A stretch of 37,659 bases of DNA from Cypionkella sp. (GTDB lineage: Bacteria; Pseudomonadota; Alphaproteobacteria; Rhodobacterales; Rhodobacteraceae): NCBI RefSeq assembly GCF_030652235.1, contig NZ_JAUSBA010000039.1, forward strand, positions 1-37,659, written 5' to 3'. Each line of letters begins with the position of its first letter. The first letter of the stretch is position 1. Positions 7,501 to 16,069 of this stretch are shown here, one piece after another. A program made the translations under genes and the position numbers. The notes under the pieces are model-generated. The model had not been told where the DNA came from and made no database searches. It saw only the letters and a list, made by a program, of their open reading frames with translations.

Positions 7501-9694
7501 GCTGATCGGCGGCACCGGCACCGATACAGCGGATTATTCCACCTCGGGTGCGGCGGTGGCGATTTCGCTGACGGCCAGCACGGCCTTGGGCGGTGATGCG
7601 CAGGGCGATGTTCTGAGCGGGTTTGAGAACCTGATCGGCTCGGCTTACAACGACACGCTGACGGGCGATGCAGCGGCCAATGCGCTGACGGGCGCGGACG
7701 GCAACGATCTGCTCTATGGCGCGGCCGGCATCGACAGCCTCTTTGGCGGCATCGGCAACGACACGCTGTTCGGAGGCGCGGGCAATGACAGTCTGGACGG
7801 TGGCGCGGGCATTGATACCGCCGATTATTCGGCCTCAACCGCGGCGGTAAACCTCAACCTGAACGGTGGCGCGAACACCGGCGGCGATGCGGCCGGCGAT
7901 ACGCTGATGGCGATCGAGAACCTGATCGGCTCGGCCTATGCTGATGTACTGACCGGCAACGCAGGCGCGAACTATCTATCGGGCGGTGCGGGCATCGACA
8001 GCCTGTATGGCGGCGATGGCGATGACACGCTGGCCGGGGGCGCGGGCGCCGATATTCTGAACGGCGGCGCCGGGATGGATTATATCGACTATTCCGCCAG
8101 CAACGCGGCGGTGTCGATCAACCTGACCACATGGACCGCGCTTTTCGGCGATGCACAGGGTGATCAACTGAGTGGCACAGATGGGGTGATCGGCTCGGCG
8201 TTCAACGACACCCTCATTGGCTTTGACGATCAGGGCCTTTCGGGCGACGTCTACACCAACGTCTTCGTTGGCGGGGGCGGCGACGATTATCTCGACGGGA
8301 GGGGCAACAACGACATCCTCTATGGCGGGTCGGACAATGACAGCGTCTATGGCGGCACCGGCGACGATGCGAGCTATGGCGGCACGGGGAACGATCAGAT
8401 TTATGCCGGAGACGGCAACGACAGCTCTTACGGCGAGACCGGAAACGATCTGGTCTATGGCGGGGCGGGCAATGACAGCACCGACGGCGGTGATGGCAAC
8501 GATACGGTTTACGGCGATCTGGGCAATGACACCGTGCTGGGAGGTGCGGGCGATGACCAAGTGTTCGGTGGGGCTGGCAATGATGTGGTCTCGGGCGGCG
8601 ATGGCAATGACAGCGTCGATGGCGGGACAGGCAATGACAGCCTGTTCGGCGACTTGGGCAATGACACCCTGCAGGGCGGCGACGGCAATGACAGCCTAGA
8701 CGGCGGCGCGGGCAATGACCTGCTGTATGGTGGCATTGGCAATGACGCGCTGTTTGGCGGGCTGGGCAATGACACGTTGGACGGCGGCACTGGCAATGAC
8801 ACGCTGACGGGCGGCGACGGCACTGATCTGATCTACGGTGGCGACGGCGGCGATCTGGTCTATGGCGGCGCGGGTTCGGATACGTTGGTCGGTGGCTTTG
8901 GCGCCGATACGATCTATGCGGGCGCGGGCGATGTGGTGGATGGCGGCACCAGTGGCACGGATTGGGATGTGCTGGATCTGACCGGACAAGCGCCGTTCAA
9001 GATCATTCGCGATCCTGTGAACCATTTGAATGGTGTGGTGAATTTCCTCGACAGCACGGGCCACATCATTGGCACGCTGAGCTTCACCAACATTGAAAGC
9101 ATTGTGTCGTGCTTCACCCCCGGCACGCGGATTGCGACTCTGGGGGGAGAGGTGGCGGTCGAGGCGTTGCGGGTTGGCGACATGGTGGCGACACGCGATA
9201 ATGGTATTCAGGAAATCCGCTGGATCGGCTCGCGCCGGATCACGCGGGAAGAATTGCGCGCCGATGAAAGTCTGCGGCCGATCCTGATCAAAGCCGGGGC
9301 CTTGGGGCAGGGTTTGCCGGAATCCGATATGATGGTGTCGCGCCAGCATCGGATGTTGATCAGCGGGCCGCGCGCCGAATTGCTGTTTGGCAGCGATGAG
9401 GTTTTGGTGCGCGCGCAGCATCTGCTGAACTTGCCCGGTGTCTCGGTGGCCGAGGTCGAGGCGGTGACTTATCTGCACATTCTGTTTGACCGCCATGAGG
9501 TGATCTTGGCCGATGGCGCGTGGAGCGAAAGTTTCCAACCTGGCGACCGCACCATGGGCGGCATGGATGCCGCGCAATGCGCCGAGATTTACAAAATCTT
9601 CCCCGAGTTGGCGCAAGCGGGTCACCTCGCGCGGTTCGAAGCGGCGCGCCCCACGCTGAAATCCTTTGAGGCAAGGGTGTTGCTGGCGGCCTGA
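4529..9694 (+). CDS. Giant RTX repeat protein with C-terminal Hint domain
   Basis: 1721 aa, glycine/aspartate-rich, probably calcium-binding and cell-surface or secreted. No N-terminal signal peptide, as expected for type I secretion. Thirteen copies of a module with core ADYS...GGDAxGDTLxxIENxIGS run from residue 68 to about 1230. Most repeat at about 97 residues, some at about 80, and each is followed by [11 protein letters not shown] nonapeptides. Modules 2-3 and 5-6 resemble each other more than their neighbours, pointing to an old three-module duplication. Residues about 1230-1470 are nearly pure RTX nonapeptides. A Hint domain begins at Cys1528 ([12 protein letters not shown]), with [10 protein letters not shown] and [14 protein letters not shown] downstream. 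Such domains can self-cleave, which is not shown here. The start is GTG 4529: an in-frame TAG at 4499 and the lack of other start codons force it, although no ribosome site is visible. No HlyB/HlyD/TolC genes are near. Confidence 0.9.
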   Translation: MANIIGSAGNDSLLGTTLSDTITGYGGDDTLDGGSAADTLYGGDGNDTLIGNTGADLLDGGRGIDNADYSSSGAAVTVSLATGVGSGGDAAGDTLTGIENLVGSAYADRLTGDGGDNVLSGAAGADSLVGGAGNDSLYGGNDSDTLIGGAGVDLLDGGAGSDDVDYSASAAAVNIDLAAGTGLGGDAQGDILVSIEDVIGTSFADTVAGSSAANMLYGAAGADSLFGGAGNDSLYGGTDNDVLAGGLGNDLIDGGSGTDTADYAAATVGVAASLTSNTGTAGEAAGDTFTSIENLAGSGFDDTLIGDGNANVLYGAAGNDSLSGAAGADSLYGGLGNDTLIGGTSSDLLDGGAGADTADYSASTNAVQVNLSTGLGAGGDAGGDTLVGVENIIGSGQADVLTGDGNNNALYGGVGLDTLIGGAGDDSLYGGTQNDILVGGTGADLLDGGAGTDDVDYSASGAGVSVDLTAGTGLGGDAQGDTLISIEDVIGSGFADILTGSSAANFLYGAAGADLLDGGAANDTIYGGNDNDTLIGGAGSDSLFGGSGVDTADYSTATAGVAASLATNTGTAGDAAGDTFNTIENLAGGAFNDTLTGDGNANLLSGAAGNDSLNGGSGVDTLSGGDGNDTLIGGAGSDVMDGGLGIDTADYSGVGAGVTINLATNVNLGGDAAGDTLSSIEVVIGTAFNDSLTGDAGANTLFGGAGNDTLMGGAGADLLDAGTGTDSVEYSASGAGITINLASGVNSGGDAAGDTLVGAEIIIGSGLADVIIGDTSANVFYGAAGADVLDGGAGNDTLFGGADNDTLEGGLGNDSLDGGSGIDTADYSGAAAAVAVSLTTGTGTAGEANGDVLTGIENLLGSTFNDTLTGDGNANALYGGLGNDSLNGAAGVDSLYGGDGNDTLIGGAGGDLIDGGAGIDTADYSASATGITLNLATGVLSGGDAAGDTLVGVENIIGSGAADSLTGDAGANLLDGGAGNDTLAGGAGADTLIGGTGTDTADYSTSGAAVAISLTASTALGGDAQGDVLSGFENLIGSAYNDTLTGDAAANALTGADGNDLLYGAAGIDSLFGGIGNDTLFGGAGNDSLDGGAGIDTADYSASTAAVNLNLNGGANTGGDAAGDTLMAIENLIGSAYADVLTGNAGANYLSGGAGIDSLYGGDGDDTLAGGAGADILNGGAGMDYIDYSASNAAVSINLTTWTALFGDAQGDQLSGTDGVIGSAFNDTLIGFDDQGLSGDVYTNVFVGGGGDDYLDGRGNNDILYGGSDNDSVYGGTGDDASYGGTGNDQIYAGDGNDSSYGETGNDLVYGGAGNDSTDGGDGNDTVYGDLGNDTVLGGAGDDQVFGGAGNDVVSGGDGNDSVDGGTGNDSLFGDLGNDTLQGGDGNDSLDGGAGNDLLYGGIGNDALFGGLGNDTLDGGTGNDTLTGGDGTDLIYGGDGGDLVYGGAGSDTLVGGFGADTIYAGAGDVVDGGTSGTDWDVLDLTGQAPFKIIRDPVNHLNGVVNFLDSTGHIIGTLSFTNIESIVSCFTPGTRIATLGGEVAVEALRVGDMVATRDNGIQEIRWIGSRRITREELRADESLRPILIKAGALGQGLPESDMMVSRQHRMLISGPRAELLFGSDEVLVRAQHLLNLPGVSVAEVEAVTYLHILFDRHEVILADGAWSESFQPGDRTMGGMDAAQCAEIYKIFPELAQAGHLARFEAARPTLKSFEARVLLAA

Positions 9695-9717
9695 ACCAGA
9701 CGGAAGCCAAGAAAAAT

Positions 9718-9754
9718 AAACGCCGCAAGCCAAAGGGTTTGCGGCGTTTTGTTT
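9718..9754. terminator. Bidirectional terminator between the two RTX genes
   Basis: AAACGCCGCAA (9718-9728) pairs with TTGCGGCGTTT (9739-9749) around a 10-nt loop. It is followed by a T-rich run on the plus strand and, read the other way, by TTTATTTTTC. It can serve both convergent genes. Confidence 0.9.
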
Positions 9755-9793
9755 TGACTGGCGCGGCTGATCGTCAAATCAGATCAGAAACAC

Positions 9794-9829
9794 CCTTAGG
9801 GCCACCCAACAGATCGGCCCGCCCTAAGG
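9794..9829. terminator. Second hairpin between the RTX genes
   Basis: CCTTAGGGC (9794-9802) and GCCCTAAGG (9821-9829) form a perfect 9-bp stem, followed on the plus strand by TTTTGAGTTGGTTTTT. It is a likely back-up terminator close to the stop of the minus-strand RTX gene. Confidence 0.55.
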
Positions 9830-9848
9830 TTTTGAGTTGGTTTTTCGA

Positions 9849-12800
9849 TCAAGTGAACAGGAAGTCACCGCCCGAAATCTGGGCCGCATCGGTCAGCCCG
9901 GTGATCCGAATGGTCAGATCTGTGGCACCGTTGCCGTCGAAGTCCAGTTGCAGCGCGCCAGCGATGAAGCGGGCTTCGGTGTTGGCACTGCCCGAGAAGA
10001 CCACATCGCCAACATAGGCGAAGGTCCCGGTCAGCAAGCCTGCAAACTCCAGCAGATCGCCCTCGGCCAAACCGCCATCCAAGGCGTTGAAGTCCGAAAT
10101 CGTCGCCTGAGAGGTCGAGGCCGCGGTGAACACGAAGTGATCCGCCCCGGTGCCGCCAAGCAGCACATCCGCGCCATCGCCGCCCGCCAAGGTATCATCC
10201 CCGGCCATGCCGTTCAGCACGTTTTTGCCCGAGTTGCCGGTCAGGACGTTGTTCAGCGCGTTGCCGGTGCCGTTCACCCCGAAGCTGCCCGTCAGGGTCA
10301 GGTTTTCAAAGTTCGCGCCCAGCACATGGTTGACCGAGGACCGCACCAGATCGGTGCCAGCATCGGCGCCTTCGGTCACGACATCGCTGAGGTGGTCGAT
10401 GATATAAGTGTCATCACCCAAGCCGCCCGACATGCTGTCCACACCACCGCCGCCGTCCAGCGTGTCATTGCCCGCGCCGCCGTCCAGCATATCATTGCCG
10501 GTGCTGGCCGACAGCAGGTTGTTGCCTGCGTTGCCCAGCAGGATGTTAGCCGAGGAATTGCCGGTGGCATTGATGTTACCCAGGCCGGTCAGGGTCAGGT
10601 TTTCCACCGGAGACAGGATGGTGTAGCTGACCGAAGCATAGACGGTGTCGGTGCCTTGGTTGGTCAGCTCGGTGACTGTGTCGTTGGCGCTGTCAACGAT
10701 ATAGCTGTCATTGCCCAGACCGCCGACCATGGTATCGTTGCCCGCCCCACCGTCCAGCGTGTCATTGCCCGCGCCTGCGGTGATGCTGTCAGTGCCCGCC
10801 ATCCCCGACAGCAGGTTGTCATTGGCGTTGCCGACCATCACATTCGCGTTCAGGTTGCCGGTGCCGTTGATCGCCGCCGTGCCGTTCAGCGTCAGGTTCT
10901 CCAGCGTATCGGCAAGGGTGTAGCTGACCGAAGAGAACACCCGATCGGCGCCCGCTTGAGCCAGCTCGACCACCACATCGTTCAGTGAATCGACATAGTA
11001 CGTGTCGTTGCCAAAGCCGCCGATCATCGAGTCATTTCCGGTGCCGCCGTTCAGCGTGTCCGCCCCCAAGCCGCCGTCCAGCGTATCATTGCCGCCCATG
11101 CCGCTCAGGTTATTGGCGCCGCCGTTGCCTGTCATCACGTTGGCCCCGGTGTTGCCAAAACCCTTCAAACCCGACGCGCCGGTCAGAACCAAATTCTCAA
11201 GGTTGGCGGTCAGCGTCCAGTCAACCGTGCTGCTGACGGTATCGGTGCCATTGCTTGCGGTCTCGGTGATGGTGTCGTTCAGCGAGTTGACAAAATAAAG
11301 ATCGTCGCCTGCCCCGCCATAAAGCGCATCATTGCCGCTGGCCCCGGTGGCGCCGCCGTCCAGCGTATCGTTGCCAAGGCCACCATAGACGCTGTCATTG
11401 CCCGACTCGCCGGACAGCAGGTTGTTGCCGATGTTGCCAATGATGATGTTGTTGAGGCTGTTACCGTGGCCTTCAAGATCTGCGCTGCCCAGCAGGTTCA
11501 GGTTCTCGGTATAAGACAGCAGCGTCCAGTTGACGGTTGCATCCACCGTATCGATGCCGCCCGCGCTGGTTTCCACAGTTTTGTCGTCAACGCTGTCGAT
11601 GCTGTAGCGGTCATCGCCATCACCGCCCGACAGCGAGTCATTGCCCGCGCCGCCATCCAGCGTGTCATTGCCTGCGCCGCCGTTCAGCGCGTCATTGCCC
11701 GCCAGACCCGACAGCAGGTTGGCACCGCTGTTGCCGTTCAACACGTTATTCGCAGCGTTGCCGGTGCCCGTCAGGCCCGTGGTGTCCATCAGAGTCAGGT
11801 TTTCAAAGTTGCTGAGCAGCGTGTAGTTGAATGTGGTCTGCACCGTGTCGATGCCTTCATCAAAGTTCTCGACCATCACATCATTGATGGTGTCGAGAAT
11901 GAAGATATCGTTGCCGACGCCGCCGATCAGGCTGTCATTGCCGATGCCACCGTCCAAAGTATCGCCGCCTGCACCGCCGTAGATGGTGTCATTGCCCGCA
12001 AGACCTTGCAGCACGTTCTGCCCGCCGTTGCCGGTGATGGTGTTGGCTGCCGCATTGCCGATCGCGTTGATGCTGGCCGCGCCATTTTGCACCAAGGTCT
12101 CGATGTTGTCGGTCATCGTCCAGTCTGCCCCGGTGATGACGGTATCATTGCCTTCACCCGAAAGCTCAATAACCACATCCGTGGTGGCGTTGATGGTGTA
12201 GATGTCGTCACCAACACCGCCCACCACCAGGTCGTTGCCAATGCCGCCATCCAAGCTGTCATTGCCCACACCGCCATAAAGCGTGTCATTGCCGGTGCCG
12301 CCGGTCATGTAGTTGTGGCCGGTGTTGCCGGTCATGATGTTGTTCGAGACGTTGCCGGTGGCATTGATGTTGGCGCTGCCCGACAGGATCAGGTTTTCAA
12401 CGTAGCGGTCCATCGTGATGGTGACCGAGCTTTCCATCGTATCGGTGCCGCCCAGATCAAGTTCGAAAATCTCGTCGCCCGCACCGTCAACGTAGTAGTA
12501 ATCATTTCCGCTGCCGCCAGTCAGATCGTCCGATCCGGTGCCACCGTTCAGCGTATCATCACCGGCGTTGCCAATCAGGGTGTCGTTGTCCTCCATTCCC
12601 GACAGCAGGTTGTTGCCCGCATTGCCAGTGATCAGGTTGGCGACGGTGTTGCCAGTGCCGCTGAGGTTGGCGATGTTGTCCAGCAGCAGGTTTTCAAAGT
12701 TGCCAGCCAAGGTCCAGTTGATCGTGGTTTGAACCGTGTCAGTGCCTTCAGTGGCCAGTTCAACCAGCACGTCATTCAAACTGTCGACTTGGTAGAGGTC

Positions 12801-14507
12801 GCTGCCCTTGCCGCCGATCAGCCTGTCATTGCCGGTGCCGCCGTCCAGCACATCGCCGCCATCCATCCCGTAGATGGTGTCGTTGCCAGCCAAGCCGAGC
12901 AGGATGTTCTTGCCCATGGTTCCGGGGCTGCTGTCGCCGCTGTTGCCGATCAGAATGTTGTCCAGCGCGTTGCCCGTACCGTTCACATCCAGCGAGCCCG
13001 TCAGGGTCAAACGCTCGGTATTCGCGCCCAGGATGAAATCAACCGAGGACGAGACAAGATCGTTGCCTTCGCTGGCGTTCTCGGTGATCACTTCCGCTAA
13101 CGAGCCGACGACATAGCTGTCATCGCCCGCGCCGCCGATCATGGTGTCATTCTCGCCACCACCGTCCAGCGTGTCATTGCCATCCCCACCGGACAGCACG
13201 TTGACGAAAGCGTCACCCGTCAAAACATCGGCAAAGGTCGAGCCCACCAGGTTCTGAATGCCGAACAGCCGGTCGCCTTGCGCATCGCCGCCCGCGCCCG
13301 CCGAGCCCGAAACCACCGAAACGGTCACAGCGGCCGACGAGGCCGAATAATCAACCGTGTCCACACCCGCGCCGCCGTCCAGCGTATCCGCGCCTGCGCC
13401 ACCGATCAGGATGTTGGCGTTGTTGTCGCCAGTCAGGCTGTCCGCGCCCACCGAGCCACGGATGTTCTCGAAGTTGGCAAGAACGTCGCCTTCGGAATCG
13501 CCGCCGGTGGTCACGCCGCTGAGCAAGTTGACGGTGACCGCCGCCGCCGAGGTCGCGTAATCGACGGTGTCATTGCCCGCACCGCCATCAAGAGTGTCGG
13601 CACCTGCGCCGCCCAAGATCACGCTGTTGCCAGCGTCGCCAACGATGGTGTCGGCAAATGCCGAGCCGATCACGTTCTCCAGCGCAACCAGCGTATCCGC
13701 GCCTTCACCGCCCGTCGCCAGACCCGTGCTCAGGTTGACGCTGACCGATGCGGTGGCCGCCGCATAGCTGACGGTATCGACATCCGCGCCGCCGTCGATG
13801 CGGTCGTTGCCGATGCCACCCAGCAGCACGTCATTGCCCAGACCGCCATAAAGGCTGTCATTGCCCGTAAGGCCGCTCAGCGTGTCGTTACCTGCAAGGC
13901 CCGTCAGGATGTTGGCATTGGCGTCGCCGGTCAATGCATCGTCAAAGGCCGAGCCCGTGGCGTTTTCGAAGTTCACGATGGTGTCGCCCACAGCGTCGCC
14001 ACCCGTGGCGGTGTTTGCGGTCAGGCTGACGGTGACGGCGGCTGACGAGGCGCTGTAATCCACGCTGTCCGCGATACCTGCGCCACCGTCCATCACGTCA
14101 GCGCCCGCGCCGCCCACGATCAGGTCGTTGTCGGCACCGCCATACAGACTGTCATTGCCCATGCCGCCATAGAGGCTGTCGCTGCCCGCAGCGCCGATCA
14201 GGATGTTGGCCGCGGTATCCCCGGTCAGCGTGTCGGCAAAGGCCGAGCCGGTGAGATACTCGATGCTGATATAAGTGTCGCCCTGCGCATCACCGCCGGT
14301 GCCCGTCAGCGTGGTCAGGTTGGCGTTCACCCCGGCAGTGCTGGCAGTGTAATCCGCCACGTCATTGCCTGAACCGCCATCCAGCAGGTCGGCGCCACCG
14401 AGGCCGATCAGGGTGTCGTTGCCCGCAAGGCCGGTCAACGTGTCATTGATTGCACCCGCCGTTGCCGTGACAGTATCATTTCCAGTTCCGCCGGTAAAAG
14501 TCGCCAT
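9849..14507 (-). CDS. Giant RTX repeat protein with serralysin-type C-terminus
   Basis: 1552 aa, acidic and glycine-rich, without a signal peptide. The start is ATG 14507 (MATFTGGTGNDTV) after GGAG; the frame is open about 45 codons further upstream, but that part is not RTX-like. Five modules of the ADYS/GGDAxGD type seen in the other RTX protein cover residues about 50-440. Ten modules of a second type follow to about 1440: GNDxYxVDSxNDxVxE, then GTDTVxSSVxYTL, ENLxLTG and GTGNxxNNxLxGN, each ending in RTX nonapeptides. The last 110 residues (TISDFNALDGG, then DFDGNGATDL, ending DFLFT) resemble the C-terminal domain of serralysins and other type I substrates. It lacks the Hint domain of its neighbour and has no protease motif, so a structural, adhesive or S-layer-like role is more likely than enzymatic. 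No exporter genes are adjacent. Confidence 0.9.
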   Translation of the reverse strand: MATFTGGTGNDTVTATAGAINDTLTGLAGNDTLIGLGGADLLDGGSGNDVADYTASTAGVNANLTTLTGTGGDAQGDTYISIEYLTGSAFADTLTGDTAANILIGAAGSDSLYGGMGNDSLYGGADNDLIVGGAGADVMDGGAGIADSVDYSASSAAVTVSLTANTATGGDAVGDTIVNFENATGSAFDDALTGDANANILTGLAGNDTLSGLTGNDSLYGGLGNDVLLGGIGNDRIDGGADVDTVSYAAATASVSVNLSTGLATGGEGADTLVALENVIGSAFADTIVGDAGNSVILGGAGADTLDGGAGNDTVDYATSAAAVTVNLLSGVTTGGDSEGDVLANFENIRGSVGADSLTGDNNANILIGGAGADTLDGGAGVDTVDYSASSAAVTVSVVSGSAGAGGDAQGDRLFGIQNLVGSTFADVLTGDAFVNVLSGGDGNDTLDGGGENDTMIGGAGDDSYVVGSLAEVITENASEGNDLVSSSVDFILGANTERLTLTGSLDVNGTGNALDNILIGNSGDSSPGTMGKNILLGLAGNDTIYGMDGGDVLDGGTGNDRLIGGKGSDLYQVDSLNDVLVELATEGTDTVQTTINWTLAGNFENLLLDNIANLSGTGNTVANLITGNAGNNLLSGMEDNDTLIGNAGDDTLNGGTGSDDLTGGSGNDYYYVDGAGDEIFELDLGGTDTMESSVTITMDRYVENLILSGSANINATGNVSNNIMTGNTGHNYMTGGTGNDTLYGGVGNDSLDGGIGNDLVVGGVGDDIYTINATTDVVIELSGEGNDTVITGADWTMTDNIETLVQNGAASINAIGNAAANTITGNGGQNVLQGLAGNDTIYGGAGGDTLDGGIGNDSLIGGVGNDIFILDTINDVMVENFDEGIDTVQTTFNYTLLSNFENLTLMDTTGLTGTGNAANNVLNGNSGANLLSGLAGNDALNGGAGNDTLDGGAGNDSLSGGDGDDRYSIDSVDDKTVETSAGGIDTVDATVNWTLLSYTENLNLLGSADLEGHGNSLNNIIIGNIGNNLLSGESGNDSVYGGLGNDTLDGGATGASGNDALYGGAGDDLYFVNSLNDTITETASNGTDTVSSTVDWTLTANLENLVLTGASGLKGFGNTGANVMTGNGGANNLSGMGGNDTLDGGLGADTLNGGTGNDSMIGGFGNDTYYVDSLNDVVVELAQAGADRVFSSVSYTLADTLENLTLNGTAAINGTGNLNANVMVGNANDNLLSGMAGTDSITAGAGNDTLDGGAGNDTMVGGLGNDSYIVDSANDTVTELTNQGTDTVYASVSYTILSPVENLTLTGLGNINATGNSSANILLGNAGNNLLSASTGNDMLDGGAGNDTLDGGGGVDSMSGGLGDDTYIIDHLSDVVTEGADAGTDLVRSSVNHVLGANFENLTLTGSFGVNGTGNALNNVLTGNSGKNVLNGMAGDDTLAGGDGADVLLGGTGADHFVFTAASTSQATISDFNALDGGLAEGDLLEFAGLLTGTFAYVGDVVFSGSANTEARFIAGALQLDFDGNGATDLTIRITGLTDAAQISGGDFLFT

Positions 14508-14828
14508 TCTTAACGCTCCAAGGTTCGGGCCACCGGGAGACCGGGGACAAAGAGTGATTGGAAAAAGAAATAGGCGAGACTTCGGGCCAAAATTGGACGG
14601 AAATTTCGGCAAAAGCCACGAATTGCAGCAAAATCGCGGCATCTTCTGGCAAGATGCGCGCAGCCTGATGGCCTATATTATATTGAAATCGTTATATTCT
14701 GGTTGGAGACTGCCGTAGCGCGCGCCCGCCGGACTGCCGCATTTTGCGGGTCCAATGATCGTTAATCGCACTTTTGCGCGAATCAAACAGCGCCGGGGCG
14801 CCCGCGCGGATTGATCGAGGCTTGGCGA
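14508..14828. other. Upstream region of the second RTX gene
   Basis: 321 bp between the meaB stop and the RTX start, both on the minus strand. No gene seen. The segment 14670-14706 is strikingly A+T-rich (TATATTATATTGAAATCG) and is the likeliest promoter area. The block shared with the other RTX gene is at 14591-14624. Confidence 0.55.
14591..14624 (-). promoter_or_regulatory. Candidate shared regulatory block, RTX gene 2
   Basis: Read on the minus strand: AATTCGTGG (14624-14616), 14 bp, then TCCGTCCAATT (14601-14591), ending 83 nt before the ATG. RTX gene 1 has the same two blocks in the same order, only 2 bp apart, ending 85 nt before its start. The different inner spacing argues for two separate elements. 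Confidence 0.4.
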
Positions 14829-15803
14829 TCAGTTGCGGTGCAGCAAGGCTAAAATCTGGCTTGCGGCAGCCTCAGGGGTGCAGCGGCCTTCTGCGACGGC
14901 ACGGCCTTGTGCTGCGACGATGCCCTTGGTTGGCTCTTGCTCCAGCACCGCGAGCAAGCCGCGCCGCAATTCTTCCTTGAACCAATGCTGCGCCTGCTGG
15001 CCGCGCCGCGTCGCCCAATGGCCCTGTGCGCGCCGCCAGTCGGCCAGTACCTGCATCTCGGCCCAAGCGGTCGCCAGCCCCGCCTGTTCCAGCGCCGAGA
15101 CGGTCATCGCTTTGGGATAGCCGGCTGGGTCTTGCGGGCGTTTGCGCAACAGCCGCAGCGCGCCGGCATAGTCGGCGCAGGTCCGCATCGCGGCGGATTT
15201 TAGATCGCCATCGGCTTTGTTCACCAAAATCAGATCTGCCATCTCCATGATGCCGCGTTTGACACCCTGCAGCTCATCGCCCCCCGCAGGGGCCAACAGC
15301 AGGACGAACAGATCACACAGCTCGGCCACTACGGTTTCGGATTGGCCGACGCCGACGGTTTCAATCAGAATGATGTCAAAGCCAGCGGCTTCGCAAAGCG
15401 CGACGGCTTCTCGCGTGCGCCGCGCCACGCCGCCCAATTGGGCTTGGCTGGGTGACGGCCGGATAAAGGCGAGCGGGTCGCGGGCAAGGTGTTCCATCCG
15501 GGTTTTGTCGCCCAGGATCGAGCCGCCCGAGCGGGCCGAGGAGGGATCAACCGCAAGCACCGCCACGCGCAGGCCTTGCGCGGTCAGCATCAGCCCAAAG
15601 CTTTCAATGAAGGTGGATTTACCCACCCCCGGCGTGCCGGAAAGCCCGATGCGCAGGGCTTGCTTATCGCTGCCCAAGGCTTGCAACAGGTCCAGCGCCT
15701 GCGCGCGATGATCGGCGCGCGCGCTTTCGACCAGTGTGATGGCGCGGGCCAGACTGCGACGGTCGCCCGCTTGCAGGCTGGGGACGAGTTGGGCAAGATC
15801 CAT
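14829..15803 (-). CDS. meaB: Methylmalonyl-CoA mutase-associated GTPase MeaB (ArgK family)
   Basis: 324 aa cytoplasmic P-loop GTPase. It protects and helps reload the B12-dependent methylmalonyl-CoA mutase, or a related acyl-CoA mutase. Motifs: Walker A GLSGTPGVGKST at about residues 53-64, AVDPSSARSGGSILGDKTRM soon after, ILIETVGVGQSE, and the guanine-specificity motif VNKADGD. The start is ATG 15803 after GGGAG. The frame stays open about 50 codons upstream, but that stretch overlaps a palindromic repeat and is not protein-like. No mutase gene lies in the window. E. coli's old name for the family, ArgK, does not imply arginine transport. Confidence 0.93.
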   Translation of the reverse strand: MDLAQLVPSLQAGDRRSLARAITLVESARADHRAQALDLLQALGSDKQALRIGLSGTPGVGKSTFIESFGLMLTAQGLRVAVLAVDPSSARSGGSILGDKTRMEHLARDPLAFIRPSPSQAQLGGVARRTREAVALCEAAGFDIILIETVGVGQSETVVAELCDLFVLLLAPAGGDELQGVKRGIMEMADLILVNKADGDLKSAAMRTCADYAGALRLLRKRPQDPAGYPKAMTVSALEQAGLATAWAEMQVLADWRRAQGHWATRRGQQAQHWFKEELRRGLLAVLEQEPTKGIVAAQGRAVAEGRCTPEAAASQILALLHRN

Positions 15804-15951
15804 GACGACTCCCTTTGCCCCGGTGTGCCCGATGGCGCGGGGTTTTGCCAGAGTGACCTTGAAACAGGAGCGCCCTCGGGGGGCATCGAGCCCCCACTCG
15901 GCCGCGCTGCCGGAGTGTGAGCTTGTGGCGTCGTTTTGGCGGCGGCGTTGC

Positions 15952-15984
15952 AAGCCTCCGGCGGGAGTATTTCAAAAAGAGCAA
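15952..15984. repeat. Copy 2 of the dispersed 33-bp repeat
   Basis: Exact inverted copy of 2098-2130, including the CTCCGGCGGGAGTATTT stem half and the CAAAAAGAGCAA flank. Only one arm of the big hairpin is present here. It lies in the 266-bp divergent region between meaB and hrpB. Next to it, at 15878-15895, is a small GGGGGC/GCCCCC hairpin. Confidence 0.8.
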
Positions 15985-16069
15985 CTGACAAGGAATTGCT
16001 TTTTTCTAAATACTCATGCTTTTTTTGTCGCCTGCTGGCCAAGCCGGAGCGGTTGCGGGATAAGGCCTT

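Noticed and set aside
4529-14507. Many long open frames on the opposite strands of the RTX genes, and their regular spacing, which could suggest a CRISPR or other DNA repeat array
   Set aside because: They follow from the Gly/Asp-rich repeated codons. The translations are low-complexity Pro/Ser/Ala or His/Arg strings, and the units diverge at DNA level as coding repeats do.
15804-15953. Longer meaB reading from 15953
   Set aside because: The extension is translated from a palindromic intergenic repeat; ATG 15803 has a proper ribosome site and the family N-terminus.
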